A stretch of DNA of 64,000 bases from Allorhodopirellula heiligendammensis (GTDB lineage: Bacteria > Planctomycetota > Planctomycetia > Pirellulales > Pirellulaceae), in assembly GCF_007860105.1 (NCBI RefSeq), contig NZ_SJPU01000001.1, forward strand, positions 620,001-684,000, written 5' to 3'. Shown piece after piece: positions 17,102 through 27,390 of this stretch; position 1 is the stretch's first letter; the number at the start of each line of letters is the position of its first letter. A program made the position numbers and the translations under genes. The notes beneath the pieces were generated by a model, which was given only the letters and a program-made list of their open reading frames with translations, made no database searches and had not been told where the DNA came from.

Positions 17102-18442
17102 ATGCTCAAAATTGCTTGGTTTCGTCTTGTTGTGAGCAGCGGGTTTTCGCTATCCCGGAAAATCCTCAAGCTCCTTCTGCGGGTACTTCGATGCCATACG
17201 CAGGAGGATGAGATCGTCAACTCGATCCGCTCCACAAGCAGGGATGCCACGATGACGCTCGCGTCTGATACTAAAAAAAACTCTCCAAACCGTTTTCGTG
17301 CGAACGAGCCCAGCCATGGCGAGCGTTCTGACTCGGAAGCCATGCCACCGACGCTACTTCGTCTACCCCAGCTGAAATCTGCGGTTGCTGAGGAGAAGGA
17401 GCGGCCAATTGAGGTTGAGAATGAATGCCAACCGCTACCTAAAGTCAGCTCGAGCGGACCGCGCGGCATTCCCATCGGTGCTCACACCGTCTCGGACCGA
17501 GTCGTCGCAGCGGCCACAACTAAGAATCCCGAATCGCCTGCTGGCTCAACGCATCCGCCACGCCCACGCCTAGCTGAGCGGGTTGGTCTGAAAGACTTTA
17601 ATGCTGCGGCGTGGATCGATCGCATCGCGACTCGCAAAACACTCTCAGCTGCTCTGGTAGTCGTCGCGGGGATCGCAATCTGGGCGCCCCGACCGGGTGA
17701 GTTCAATCGCCACACGGGGCCGTCGTCGATGCCCGAATCGCTGGAGGCTGAAGTGGCTGATCCACTGTTGACGTCGACGAGTCAATTCGAGAATGCAGCG
17801 CGGACGCCTGCATACGAAACTCCAGAGCATGGTGCGGAGCACGCGTTGCTCTCGAGACGCGCCGAGACAGCCATGGAACGCGAAGGTTCGCAGACAGAGT
17901 TTTTAAACAAGACGGCGCAGACCACGCCAGCGCCGGTCGAGCATGTCTCGCATGAAACTTCAGATGATCAGTATCAAAACGCCGGTTACGATATGGATCC
18001 GCTGGCTTCCGCAGCGAACGAACAGATCCGCCGCATGGATGCGACCTACGCCGACCTGCCATCGATGCCGGTGGCTGAGACTGCGGCAGCTGAGAGTGCG
18101 GACCTAACGCCCGACGTTGAGAATGAGCCCTTGGGTGGGCTTTCAAGTCTCTCGCAAAGCCGCACTCCCAATCCCATCAAGAACTGGGCGGATTATTTGC
18201 CCCCGGTGGGAGCAGTGGATTTTGCAGAACGCGGAGAGAGTCACGCAGATGGGCCACCGGTAGAGTTCGCTGCGGGGCAAGCGGGAGTGGTCGCTGGTGG
18301 AGCGATGTCTGTTCCAACCACGGACACGCCCATTGCTCCGGACGCTCATTTCGGTCTGCCTGGTAACGATGAGTTGATCGACGCCGATGAGCACATCGCC
18401 ATGCCTCCAATGGACGCTGTTGATCGAGCTCAGACTCGTTAG
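17102..18442 (+). CDS. Single-pass membrane protein of unknown function
   Basis: 446 residues, ATG 17102 with GGAG six bases upstream and 13 bases after the previous stop; an internal start at MTLASD (17252) is possible. Mostly low-complexity and acidic/proline-rich, with one clear transmembrane helix (about 180-197, TLSAALVVVAGIAIWAPR). The N-terminal 180 residues would be cytoplasmic and the long C-terminal part external. No domain recognised. Position between the glycosyltransferase pair and a tyrosine-kinase-like ATPase suggests a scaffold or chain-length-type membrane partner, as Wzc-like kinases have, but there is no Wzz signature. Confidence 0.6.
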   Translation: MLKIAWFRLVVSSGFSLSRKILKLLLRVLRCHTQEDEIVNSIRSTSRDATMTLASDTKKNSPNRFRANEPSHGERSDSEAMPPTLLRLPQLKSAVAEEKERPIEVENECQPLPKVSSSGPRGIPIGAHTVSDRVVAAATTKNPESPAGSTHPPRPRLAERVGLKDFNAAAWIDRIATRKTLSAALVVVAGIAIWAPRPGEFNRHTGPSSMPESLEAEVADPLLTSTSQFENAARTPAYETPEHGAEHALLSRRAETAMEREGSQTEFLNKTAQTTPAPVEHVSHETSDDQYQNAGYDMDPLASAANEQIRRMDATYADLPSMPVAETAAAESADLTPDVENEPLGGLSSLSQSRTPNPIKNWADYLPPVGAVDFAERGESHADGPPVEFAAGQAGVVAGGAMSVPTTDTPIAPDAHFGLPGNDELIDADEHIAMPPMDAVDRAQTR

Positions 18443-18476
18443 ATCTATTTTTCAATCGCACTTATCGAGAACGCTC

Positions 18477-19733
18477 ATGTCATCTTCCCACAACTCGTCT
18501 CACACCACCGCTACTGAACCGTCCGCAGAGATGGCTGCGCAGATACTCCGCGAACGCATTGGGCAGGAGAACGTTACCCAGTCCAGTGTGTTGGCATCAC
18601 GGCGGTTGGATGAAGCCTTGTTACGTCTCGAACGGGCGAGCGAGCGAAGTCGCCTCGAGCCCTCCCGTCCTGCTCCGACGCCAGAACCGCCAGCGGAGTT
18701 CGAACGGAAGGAACGGGTTGCTCCACTTGAACGGATACCGAACCAGGGACGAGTCGAACCGGCAATCGCTGACTCACACGCACACGCCAGCGAGATGTCT
18801 GCCGACGCGATCGAAGCATTGTTCGGTCAGCCCATCGATGTGATGATTCTGTCGACCAAGGCGAAGATTGACGAAGACCGAGTTCTGCAACCAAGCGATA
18901 CGCGTGAGCCATCGCCGCATCGAGACGAACTGCAATCACCTCCCACAGTTCCGCGACCACCAGAATCCGCTGTGCCGGCACCTGTCGTGACAGCTGCGTC
19001 ACCACCGCCAGCAAATCCCACGGTTTCTTCTGAGTCGGCCCCGGAGCCCGCCTGTATCACGCCACCGGCAACTGAGTCACCTTGCCAGCGTGAGACTTCG
19101 CACGAGTTTGTCGCCGCTTGGCAGGTGGATGAATTGATTGTGCCGAGCACGATTGATGAGCTCTTTCTTGCCGATTCGCTAGCCGAGCAGCTCGCTGTGA
19201 GATTGGCCGAAGCTCGCTTGGAAGGGTTACAGACAATCGCCATCACGAGCGCAAATCGCGGCGAAGGACGTTCGACGGTGGCGTTAGGTTTAGCACTCAG
19301 CATTGCATTTTCCGGCCTGCGAGTCGCATTGGTCGACGCCGATCGACACGGCGGTCACCTCGCATCTGACTTGCAACTGGATCTGGACCATAGTTGGGTC
19401 GAGGCGATGCGTAGTGGTATGCCGCTAGAAGAAATAGCGGTTACGTCGCAGGCCGATGCACTGACGCTACTGCCGCTGCTCGAAACGGAAGAGGGGGCGA
19501 ACTTTGCCCACGAAGAGTTGGAGATGATGTTGGCTCGGCTTAAGGAGTCGTTCGACATGATCGTCGTTGACTGCGGAGCCTCGGCCATCGATGACATCGT
19601 GCTATGCGGAACAGCCTTGATCGTGCGAGACAATCAGCGGACCGCAGCCAGTGAAGTCGAAGGGCTGTCGCGATCACTTCGCAGTCGTGGTGTCCAGGGC
19701 GTCGGTGTGATCGAGAATTTCTGCGACGAATGA
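18477..19733 (+). CDS. BY-kinase/ParA-like P-loop ATPase with Arg in the Walker A motif
   Basis: 418 residues from ATG 18477 (34 bases after the previous stop). A disordered Pro/Glu-rich N-terminal half (1-225) precedes a CpsD/CapB-like ATPase domain: Walker A SANRGEGRST (258-267), Walker A' VALVDADRHGG (283-293) and Walker B MIVVDCG (361-367). Bacterial tyrosine kinases have PGEGKST here; the essential lysine is replaced by arginine, and the C-terminal tyrosine cluster they autophosphorylate is missing. It is therefore likely a regulatory or binding protein rather than an active kinase. Gene context suggests control of glycan synthesis or assembly. Confidence 0.75.
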   Translation: MSSSHNSSHTTATEPSAEMAAQILRERIGQENVTQSSVLASRRLDEALLRLERASERSRLEPSRPAPTPEPPAEFERKERVAPLERIPNQGRVEPAIADSHAHASEMSADAIEALFGQPIDVMILSTKAKIDEDRVLQPSDTREPSPHRDELQSPPTVPRPPESAVPAPVVTAASPPPANPTVSSESAPEPACITPPATESPCQRETSHEFVAAWQVDELIVPSTIDELFLADSLAEQLAVRLAEARLEGLQTIAITSANRGEGRSTVALGLALSIAFSGLRVALVDADRHGGHLASDLQLDLDHSWVEAMRSGMPLEEIAVTSQADALTLLPLLETEEGANFAHEELEMMLARLKESFDMIVVDCGASAIDDIVLCGTALIVRDNQRTAASEVEGLSRSLRSRGVQGVGVIENFCDE

Positions 19734-19990
19734 TGTGACGTCGTGTCGCGAGGAGATCGGCTGTTGTTAGCGATCCTGCGGAGCGTAGGCGTCGCGAGCG
19801 CCAGCAGAGCCAGTCGAAACCGGAAACGCGGTAGGCCGCGGTGAGCCGGGCACGCAGCCGGCAGGCACCTGATCGCGTCGCCGTCCCGACCGCGCCCGCA
19901 TCAGGGTGCACACGCACGACAACGCCTGCCAGAGATCCCAGGCTGGGACCACCATTTGTGGGAACGAGATCGGGGAGGTATTCTGTTTCC

Positions 19991-22309
19991 ATGGAAGTAT
20001 CTCAACATTTGACCGATCGCTTGCTGCGATGGGTCCACGCGGCGGAATACCGCCCCAGCAAACCGAAACAGATCGCAACTCAGTTGCAGCTCGATGGCGA
20101 TGGATATCGCGAGTTGCGGCGGGTGATCAAGCAGCTTGCCAAAGAAGGTCGGCTGGTTTACGGCGGCAATCACCTGGTCGTGGCTGCCGCGGCGATTGGC
20201 GGGCCATCCGATAGTGTGCGTGGCAAATTTCGTCGCGCAATGGGGGGAGGGTTTGGATTTGTTCGCCCCTCAAGCGGCGGTGGCGGTGCTGATGATGATC
20301 GGCCCGATGACATCTTCGTCCCCCCCGGGGCGACCGGCGGTGCGATGGATGGGGACCTCGTCGAAGTTGAAATCAGTCCGAGCCGGCGCGGTGGCATTGA
20401 GGGTGTCGTGATTAACGTCGTGCAGCGCGAGCGACGGCAATTCACAGGCACATTCTATAGCCAAGCGGTTCCCTTGGATTCAGCCGAGTCATCGGAGCGA
20501 GGTGCTCATTTGCACGAGATCGATGGACCTGTCGTCTATCTCGATGGCGTGCATTTCAGTGCTCCCGTCAGCGTCGGAGATGTCCGCGGCCTACCACTTG
20601 TCGATGATGACAAGGTTTTTGTCGAAATCGTTGAGTTCCCCGGTGACGACGGCGGGGGCGGGGAGGCCGTGATTCTGGAGCGGCTCGGCAGCAACAAAAA
20701 TCCGGCGATCGATACCCTGACGGTGATGCGGCAGTACGCTCTGCCCGATGAATTCCCGCAGCGAGTACTCACGGAGGCTCGCCAACGTGCCGATGAATTC
20801 GACGAGGATTCGCTGCCGGACGATCGCACAGATTTGACCGATCTGTTGACGATTACAATTGATCCATTTGACGCTCGCGATTTTGATGATGCCATCTCGC
20901 TGCAGCGAGAGGACGGTCGGTGGCGCCTGTGGGTTCATATCGCCGATGTCAGTCACTTTGTTCAACTGGGTGGGGCTATCGACGAGGAAGCTCGGCAGCG
21001 GGGTACGAGCGTGTATCTGCCTGACCGTGTCATTCCCATGATCCCGGAGATCATCAGCAACCATCTCGCATCGCTGCAGCCCGAACGACGGCGTCTCGTC
21101 AAAACGGTCGAGATCGAGATGACGGACGATCTAACGGTCACGCATAGCGAGGTGCACAACGCGGTCATTCATAGTGACAAGCGGTTCAACTACGAACAGA
21201 TCGACCAGTATCTCGCGGCCCCTGCGGCGTTTCGGGAATCGTGGGGCAGCGAAATTTGTGACCTGCTCGACGACATGCATACCCTGGCGATGAAGATGCG
21301 CAAGCGGCGGTTCCGAGCCGGTTCCCTGTCGATGGACCTACCCGATATCAAACTTGATCTTGATCGCAGCGGCAAAGTGAAAGGCGCGTTCCTGGTAGAA
21401 AATACCGAGAGCCATCAAATCATCGAAGAGTTCATGTTGGCAGGTAATCAAGCCGTCGCGACCTGGCTCGATGACCTGGAGTTGAATTTTCTGCACCGAA
21501 TCCACGAGCCACCGGAACGACGTAAACTCCGCAGTCTATCCGCCTTTGTCGGCGATCTGGGATTGGGGATCGACAATGTTGAGAGCCGCTTTGAAATTCA
21601 AGCTGTGCTCGATAAGGTCGCGGGCACTCCCTTAGAGAACGCCGTCAATTTCGCGGTTCTCAAGAGTATGAACAAAGCTGTCTACGGACCGCACCGCGAG
21701 GGTCACTACGCGCTCGATATGGAACACTACTGTCATTTCACCAGCCCGATCCGCAGGTATCCGGATCTAACGGTGCATCGACTGGTTCAGAAGCTGATCG
21801 AGAAAAAGTCCACACCTGACGACTCGTTTGCCGAATTGGTCAAACTCGGCCACGAGTGCAGCGACGCTGAACGCAATGCCGCCGCCGCTGAACGAGAGTT
21901 GATCCAGCTTAAACTGCTTCATTTTCTCAAGAAGAAAGTGGGGGAGACACTCGACGCTGTCGTCAGCCGCGTGTTCGCCGACGGGTTGCATGCGCGGTGC
22001 ATTAAGTTGCCTGTCGACGGGTTTATTCCGGTCACTACACTACCGAGCGATCAATATCGCTTTGAACGCCGTGGACAAATGCTAATCGGCTTTAAAGACG
22101 GAAATCGATTCCGGTTGGGAGACCTATTAACGGTGCGGATCGACAAGGTGGATCTACAGGATCGTCAGCTGTATTTGACGGTGGTCAGGAACCGATCAAC
22201 TCGACCGAACGAGCATGACGCTGCAACGGGTGGCGGCAAGGCGAAATCGAAGTACAAATCCAAGCGGCGAACCGACCGTCGAGGCCGCAAGAAAAAACGC
22301 GGACGTTGA
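19991..22309 (+). CDS. rnr: Ribonuclease R
   Basis: 772 residues from ATG 19991; an upstream in-frame ATG at 19841 would add 50 residues with no family resemblance. An N-terminal winged-helix/cold-shock part (with FVRPSSGGG and DDIFVPP) leads to the RNB catalytic domain containing TIDPFDARDFDDAISLQRED, whose aspartates bind the catalytic metals, and HIADVSHFV. A C-terminal S1 domain (DAVVSRVFADGLHARCIKLP) and a Lys/Arg-rich tail follow. It degrades structured RNA 3' to 5'. Preceded by 257 bases without a gene. Confidence 0.95.
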   Translation: MEVSQHLTDRLLRWVHAAEYRPSKPKQIATQLQLDGDGYRELRRVIKQLAKEGRLVYGGNHLVVAAAAIGGPSDSVRGKFRRAMGGGFGFVRPSSGGGGADDDRPDDIFVPPGATGGAMDGDLVEVEISPSRRGGIEGVVINVVQRERRQFTGTFYSQAVPLDSAESSERGAHLHEIDGPVVYLDGVHFSAPVSVGDVRGLPLVDDDKVFVEIVEFPGDDGGGGEAVILERLGSNKNPAIDTLTVMRQYALPDEFPQRVLTEARQRADEFDEDSLPDDRTDLTDLLTITIDPFDARDFDDAISLQREDGRWRLWVHIADVSHFVQLGGAIDEEARQRGTSVYLPDRVIPMIPEIISNHLASLQPERRRLVKTVEIEMTDDLTVTHSEVHNAVIHSDKRFNYEQIDQYLAAPAAFRESWGSEICDLLDDMHTLAMKMRKRRFRAGSLSMDLPDIKLDLDRSGKVKGAFLVENTESHQIIEEFMLAGNQAVATWLDDLELNFLHRIHEPPERRKLRSLSAFVGDLGLGIDNVESRFEIQAVLDKVAGTPLENAVNFAVLKSMNKAVYGPHREGHYALDMEHYCHFTSPIRRYPDLTVHRLVQKLIEKKSTPDDSFAELVKLGHECSDAERNAAAAERELIQLKLLHFLKKKVGETLDAVVSRVFADGLHARCIKLPVDGFIPVTTLPSDQYRFERRGQMLIGFKDGNRFRLGDLLTVRIDKVDLQDRQLYLTVVRNRSTRPNEHDAATGGGKAKSKYKSKRRTDRRGRKKKRGR

Positions 22310-22494
22310 ACAGAGTCGGCTGGAAAGGCTTGTCAAATAGACCACCTAGAAGGTACAATGGAGGGCCTAGTGAAACTGGGCTGCGCGACACATTGCGTCT
22401 TCCAATGCACTCATCTAACCGTCGCCCTGCTGTCGTGCACTTGATCAAGATATGGAGATTTGATCGGCGCGAGTAACCGTGTCGAGTCTCCCGA

Positions 22495-23652
22495 TTGAAT
22501 CACGCTCTGCCCATTGTCATCCTGCTGGTCGAAGACAGCCCGACCGCTCGATTTCACGTGCAGGTTTGCTTAAAGAAGGGCCTGCAAAATAGCTATTCGT
22601 TATTGCAGGCAGAGAATCTGGCGGTTGCAATCTCCACCCTGCGGAAGAATTCAGTAGATATCGTGCTGCTGGATTTAAATCTCCCCGACAGCAATGGCCT
22701 GGATACCTTTCGGCGGCTCGCCCACATCAGCGCTGGCGCCGCAATCGTGATCATCAGCGGTGATACCGACGAGCAGATGGCAGTCAACGCGGTCCGACTC
22801 GGTGCACAAGATTATATTGTCAAAGGGGCAGGCTTCACGGCCGAGGTCTTGGGCAGGACGGTGCACTTTGCTATCGAGCGAAATGCTCGGCATCTGCTCG
22901 AAAAGGAACTCGCCAGTGTCCGGCTGGACCTCGAGATCGCCGACACGATCCAACAGCGATTGTATCCGCGCAGCGAGTCGAAATTTCCCAATGTTAGCTT
23001 GGCGGGACGGTGCTCTTCGGCAACGCACAACTGTGGTGACTATTACGACTACATTACCCGCCCCGATGGATCGCTCTTGGTCGTCATTGGTGACGTCAGC
23101 GGCCACGGGATTGGACCGGCGATGATGATGGTCGAGACCCGCGCATTTCTCCGCGCTCTGGCCTCATCGTCGATGCCGCTCGGCGAGATTTTGACGCATA
23201 TCAATCGGTTGATTGCTGACGATATGCAGCAGCAATTGTTTGTGACCCTGTTTGTCGCGAGCCTGGATGCCAGCGGGCAGCAACTGAGCTACAGCAGTGC
23301 CGGGCACCCGGGGTACCTTGTCAAGCCGGACGGGCGTGTGGTGACACTGCAAACTGACAACACGCCGCTGGGAATCTCTCCATTGGAAACCTACCCGACC
23401 GCGTCCGTCTCGGAATTTGCGCCTGGTGACCTATTAGCACTGTTTACCGATGGAATTTCCGAGGCGACTCACGACCACCAGGATTTCCTTGGCGAGCAAC
23501 GGGTGCTCGATGAGGTCGTGTCAGGACGTGAGCTTCCCGCACCTGCGATACTGGAGTCCATGTTCACGCTCGCCGAACGGTTCAACGGCACCGCGACCCA
23601 GCAAGATGATCGCACCGCGGTAGTTGTCAAGACTGCGGCGAAGCCCATCTAA
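22495..23652 (+). CDS. Response regulator with PP2C (SpoIIE/RsbU-type) phosphatase output
   Basis: 385 residues, TTG start. Residues 5-125 are a receiver domain: VEDSPTAR with the acidic pair, phospho-acceptor in VLLDLNLPDSNG, and the lysine in DYIVKGAG. A short coiled linker (about 130-160, including IADTIQQRLYP, typical of RsbU-like proteins) leads to the PPM phosphatase: GDYYDYI, VVIGDVSGHGIGPAMMM, FVTLFVASLD, SSAGHPGYL and LALFTDGISEA. Such proteins dephosphorylate anti-anti-sigma factors in partner-switching circuits. No STAS or anti-sigma gene is adjacent. It converges with ftsH across 62 bases. Confidence 0.93.
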   Translation: MNHALPIVILLVEDSPTARFHVQVCLKKGLQNSYSLLQAENLAVAISTLRKNSVDIVLLDLNLPDSNGLDTFRRLAHISAGAAIVIISGDTDEQMAVNAVRLGAQDYIVKGAGFTAEVLGRTVHFAIERNARHLLEKELASVRLDLEIADTIQQRLYPRSESKFPNVSLAGRCSSATHNCGDYYDYITRPDGSLLVVIGDVSGHGIGPAMMMVETRAFLRALASSSMPLGEILTHINRLIADDMQQQLFVTLFVASLDASGQQLSYSSAGHPGYLVKPDGRVVTLQTDNTPLGISPLETYPTASVSEFAPGDLLALFTDGISEATHDHQDFLGEQRVLDEVVSGRELPAPAILESMFTLAERFNGTATQQDDRTAVVVKTAAKPI

Positions 23653-23714
23653 GCAGCTATCGACATTGCATGCCTTTGGCCCAACTCAATAAGCCGGCGG
23701 AGTCTGGCTTCCTA

Positions 23715-25925
23715 TTACGTCTCGAGGATGCTCGATTGGGATTGACCAGCATCGTCATTTTCTCGCGGCACGATTTTGGCTTTGGGTTTGGCGTTGACGG
23801 TTCCCGGGACAAGCCAGGGGCCCTTGCTATGTTCACGGATCAATCGCATCAACTCTGTGCTGTCGATTGCCTCGACTTCGAGTAGACGCTGGGTGACCGC
23901 TTCGAGCACCTCCCGGCGTTGTTGGAGAATGTCACGGGTCTGCAGCAACATGTCCTCGACAATCCGCGAGACCTCTTTGTCGATCAATTTCGCCATCTCT
24001 TCGCTGTGGACGACTTGGTAATCACCCATTCCGCCGCCACTTAAGAAGGGCGAGCGGGTGCTCCGCCGCAGGTTGACCCGTCCGATGCGGCTCATGCCAT
24101 AATCCATCACCATGCTGCGGGCAACCTCGGTGCAGCGTTCAAGGTCGTTTTGTGCTCCCGTGCTGATGTCTTGAAAAACCATTTCCTCGGCGAGCGTGCC
24201 TGCCAGCATTACTTTCATTTGGCTCTCAAGCTCGCTCTTGGTCATCAGGAACCGTTCCGATTCGGGACGCTGCATCATGTATCCCAGGGCCGCGAGGCCG
24301 CGGGGGATGATGCTCACTTTGTGCACCGGATCGGTATTGGGCAGAGCGGCGGCAACGAGTGCGTGCGCGGACTCGTGGTACGCGACACGGATTTTTTCAT
24401 CCTCATTCATGACTCGATTCTTCTTCTCGAGTCCGGCTGTGACACGTTCGACGGCATCATTGAATTCGTCCATCCCGACCGATGGACGTTCGTTTCTGGC
24501 CGCCAGCAGAGCTGCTTCGTTGACGAGATTGGATAGATCTGCGCCTACAAATCCGCTGGTGATCGAAGCAATCCGGCGCAGGTCAACATCTTCGTCGAGT
24601 TTGACGTTCTTGACGTGGACCGACAGGATATGCTCGCGGCCCGCCACATCGGGGCGATCAACGAGTACGTGGCGGTCAAAACGTCCCGGCCGCAGGAGGG
24701 CTGGATCCAGGGTTTCTGGACGGTTCGTCGCCGCGATGACGATAACCCCAGAATTCGCACCGAAGCCGTCCATCTCGACGAGCAGCGCGTTAAGCGTCTG
24801 CTCTCGCTCATCATGTCCACCCACTGCGTTACCACTGCGGCTCTTGCCGAGAGCATCGAGCTCGTCGATGAAGATAATGCAGGGCGCACGATTGGTGGCT
24901 TGGGTAAACATGTCGCGTACGCGGGCAGCACCCACGCCGACGAACATTTCGACAAAGTCACTGCCTGAGAGGCTAAAGAAGGGCACACCCGCCTCCCCTG
25001 CGATCGCCCGCGCCAGCAGCGTTTTCCCGGTTCCGGGCGGGCCTACCAACAACACGCCCTTGGGAATGCGGCCGCCCAATGATTGATATTTTTCGCTGTT
25101 TCGCAAGAAATCAACCACCTCGCGAACTTCGTCAACGGCTTCATCGATGCCAGCGGCGTCTTCGAACGTCGTCGGGAGATCTTCTTCACTGTAAAGCTTG
25201 CCCCGACTTCGTGAGAACGACATCGGGGAACCAACTCCCCCCATTCGCCGCAACATCACGATTCCCAGGGCAACGAGCACACCGATCATCAGTAGCTCGG
25301 GCCAGTGATTTTCGAAAAAACGACTGGGGCGATCGTAGTCCCAGTTCACTCCTGAGCGATCCAGCATCGTGATCAGCTCCGCTCCGAGCGCATCATTCGG
25401 GTAACCTCGGATGGTCAGGAACTCGACCTGCGTCGGTGTGACCCTGGCGTCACTTTCTCGCCCTGTCAGCACACGATATTTGATCTGTCCAGTGATGCTG
25501 TCATCAGCGACGAGAATATCAGTCGGATTACTGTATTCGTAGGATTTTCCCTCACTTCCGGGGACGACAATTTTGGCGGTTTCTGTTTTGGCTGTGTTCG
25601 AGCTCCGTGAAGGCGAATCCAGGAACGTCGGGTCGGCAGCGTTGGATGCATCGTCCCGGAGAATCACGGTTTCGCCGGGATCGGTACCCACTTCGTCGAT
25701 TTCAACCGCGGATTGCGAACTCTCCGCGTCAGCGGCTACTTCGCTCAGCGTCGCAGTCTGACTCAACAGTTCGATCAAATGGGGATATGGCAGTCGCTTT
25801 TGGGTGTCGGAGACTAAAAAGGCACTCACCAACACGGCACCGGCGATCACGATCAGGACAAACCAAATGTTGCCGCTGCCGCGATGCTCGGATGATCCAC
25901 GGGACGATTTGGGTTGTTCGCTCAT
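23715..25925 (-). CDS. ftsH: ATP-dependent zinc metalloprotease FtsH
   Basis: 736 residues. Two transmembrane helices (about 20-38 and 208-225) flank an unusually long periplasmic part of about 170 residues that is Ser/Asp-rich. The AAA+ module has Walker A GPPGTGKT (295-302), Walker [12 protein letters not shown] and the second region of homology [18 protein letters not shown]. The zinc site is HESAH (517-521). It degrades misfolded and short-lived membrane proteins as a hexamer. Planctomycetes often carry several FtsH paralogues. Divergent from dxr with 118 bases between starts. Confidence 0.95.
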   Translation of the reverse strand: MSEQPKSSRGSSEHRGSGNIWFVLIVIAGAVLVSAFLVSDTQKRLPYPHLIELLSQTATLSEVAADAESSQSAVEIDEVGTDPGETVILRDDASNAADPTFLDSPSRSSNTAKTETAKIVVPGSEGKSYEYSNPTDILVADDSITGQIKYRVLTGRESDARVTPTQVEFLTIRGYPNDALGAELITMLDRSGVNWDYDRPSRFFENHWPELLMIGVLVALGIVMLRRMGGVGSPMSFSRSRGKLYSEEDLPTTFEDAAGIDEAVDEVREVVDFLRNSEKYQSLGGRIPKGVLLVGPPGTGKTLLARAIAGEAGVPFFSLSGSDFVEMFVGVGAARVRDMFTQATNRAPCIIFIDELDALGKSRSGNAVGGHDEREQTLNALLVEMDGFGANSGVIVIAATNRPETLDPALLRPGRFDRHVLVDRPDVAGREHILSVHVKNVKLDEDVDLRRIASITSGFVGADLSNLVNEAALLAARNERPSVGMDEFNDAVERVTAGLEKKNRVMNEDEKIRVAYHESAHALVAAALPNTDPVHKVSIIPRGLAALGYMMQRPESERFLMTKSELESQMKVMLAGTLAEEMVFQDISTGAQNDLERCTEVARSMVMDYGMSRIGRVNLRRSTRSPFLSGGGMGDYQVVHSEEMAKLIDKEVSRIVEDMLLQTRDILQQRREVLEAVTQRLLEVEAIDSTELMRLIREHSKGPWLVPGTVNAKPKAKIVPRENDDAGQSQSSILET

Positions 25926-26043
25926 TACAAAAAGGTTTATGGGGAAGGGCGAAAGTTGCGGATCTCCGGATTGTGGTTACCGCTCGGCTCGTACATGATA
26001 CGCCCCATCCCAGGATTTTGTTAGGAACAATTAAGGCAGAAAT

Positions 26044-27330
26044 ATGCACAACGGACGCCGGATCGCGATTCTCGGTGCGACTGGTAGTATCGGTGTGGCA
26101 ACGCTCGATGTGGTTGCGCAGCTCGGCCAGAGGTTTCCTGCAGACGATTGGCGGGTAAGTGCGATTTCTGGCCACCGCCAGATCGACGAACTCATCAAGG
26201 CGGCCCATGCGGCCCAGCCGGTGCCGGATTTGATCGTCGTTTCGGACGCGGATGGTGCTGATCAAGCGCGTGCTCGGATGGCCCAGTACGGACTCCAACG
26301 CCAATGCCGGCTGGACGTGGGGCCGGAGGCGCTCGTGCGAGCGGCCACCGACGAGGCTGTCGATACGGTTGTCGCGGCGATTGTGGGACGGGCGGGCCTG
26401 GAGTCCACGCTCGCGGCTGTCGAGGCGGGTAAGCGGGTAGGATTGGCAAACAAGGAAACGCTGGTCATCGCGGGACCTGTGGTGACCGCAGCGGCCGCGC
26501 GCAGCGGTGCGGAATTGCTGCCCATCGATAGTGAACACTCAGCAATTTACCAATGTCTTGCGGAAGCCCGCTGTTTGAATTCCCATGCGACGCATCCGTC
26601 GGCGGCAGACGGCGAAACCCGCTGCTCTGGTACGGCGGGCGTGGATTCGACCCCAGCGAAATTGCCGGGGGTTCGCCGGTTAATTTTGACTGCCAGCGGC
26701 GGGCCATTTCGCGATTGCTCGGTCGCGGAGATGGAAAATGCAACCCCGGCGGCTGCTCTCAAACATCCCACCTGGGACATGGGCCAGAAAATCACCATCG
26801 ACTCGGCGACGATGATGAATAAGGCCCTGGAAATTATCGAAGCGAAATGGCTGTTTGATGTGCCCGCAGATCGAATCGAGGTCGTGATCCACCCGCAATC
26901 GATCATCCATTCGCTGGTCGAATTCGAGGATGGCAGCGTGGTCGCCCAGCTCAGCCCACCGGATATGCGGCTGCCAATTCAGTATGCTTTGACGTATCCC
27001 AGTCGGCTGCCCTGCCCTGCTCCGGCACTGGATCGCCAGCAGACCTGGGACATGAGTTTGATTCCCGTGGATGCGGATCGGTTCCCCGCACTCGAGCTGG
27101 GATTTGAGGTTGCTCGGGTGGGCGGCACTGCCGGAGTAGTGCTCAATGGAGCCAATGAGGTGGCGGTTCCTCTATTCTTGAGCGGCAAAATTCGCTTTAC
27201 TGACATCGCTCGGTTGTGCAAACAAACGCTCGAGGACCACAACCACGAGTCCGCCCCCAGTCTCCAACGACTGCTACAGCTCGATGAGTGGGCGCGCCTC
27301 CGGGCCCAAAAAATCGCTGAAACCATATAG
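26044..27330 (+). CDS. dxr: 1-deoxy-D-xylulose 5-phosphate reductoisomerase
   Basis: 428 residues, first committed enzyme of the MEP pathway (DXP to MEP, NADPH). ILGATGSIGVATLDVV is the NADPH-binding start; ANKETLVIAG, PIDSEHSAIYQCL (metal-binding Asp and Glu) and TASGGPFRD are catalytic signatures. Compared with the usual ~395-400 residues there is an insertion of roughly 35-40 residues (about 180-217) between the metal-binding loop and LILTASGG; it is cysteine-, Ser- and Pro-containing and looks like a surface loop. The gene for the site-2 protease follows 60 bases later, a dxr-rseP order seen in many bacteria. Confidence 0.95.
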   Translation: MHNGRRIAILGATGSIGVATLDVVAQLGQRFPADDWRVSAISGHRQIDELIKAAHAAQPVPDLIVVSDADGADQARARMAQYGLQRQCRLDVGPEALVRAATDEAVDTVVAAIVGRAGLESTLAAVEAGKRVGLANKETLVIAGPVVTAAAARSGAELLPIDSEHSAIYQCLAEARCLNSHATHPSAADGETRCSGTAGVDSTPAKLPGVRRLILTASGGPFRDCSVAEMENATPAAALKHPTWDMGQKITIDSATMMNKALEIIEAKWLFDVPADRIEVVIHPQSIIHSLVEFEDGSVVAQLSPPDMRLPIQYALTYPSRLPCPAPALDRQQTWDMSLIPVDADRFPALELGFEVARVGGTAGVVLNGANEVAVPLFLSGKIRFTDIARLCKQTLEDHNHESAPSLQRLLQLDEWARLRAQKIAETI

Positions 27331-27390
27331 CTTTTCTCGCCGTATTCCAGTTTCGCTTCCCTTTCGCTTGCTCCATTTTTATCTGAATTC

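Noticed and set aside
18477-19733. Active bacterial tyrosine kinase
   Set aside because: Walker A lysine is arginine and no tyrosine-rich tail exists, so kinase activity is not claimed.
24196-25086. 296-codon plus-strand frame
   Set aside because: Antisense shadow of ftsH; serine/arginine-rich as expected from a reversed GC-rich gene.
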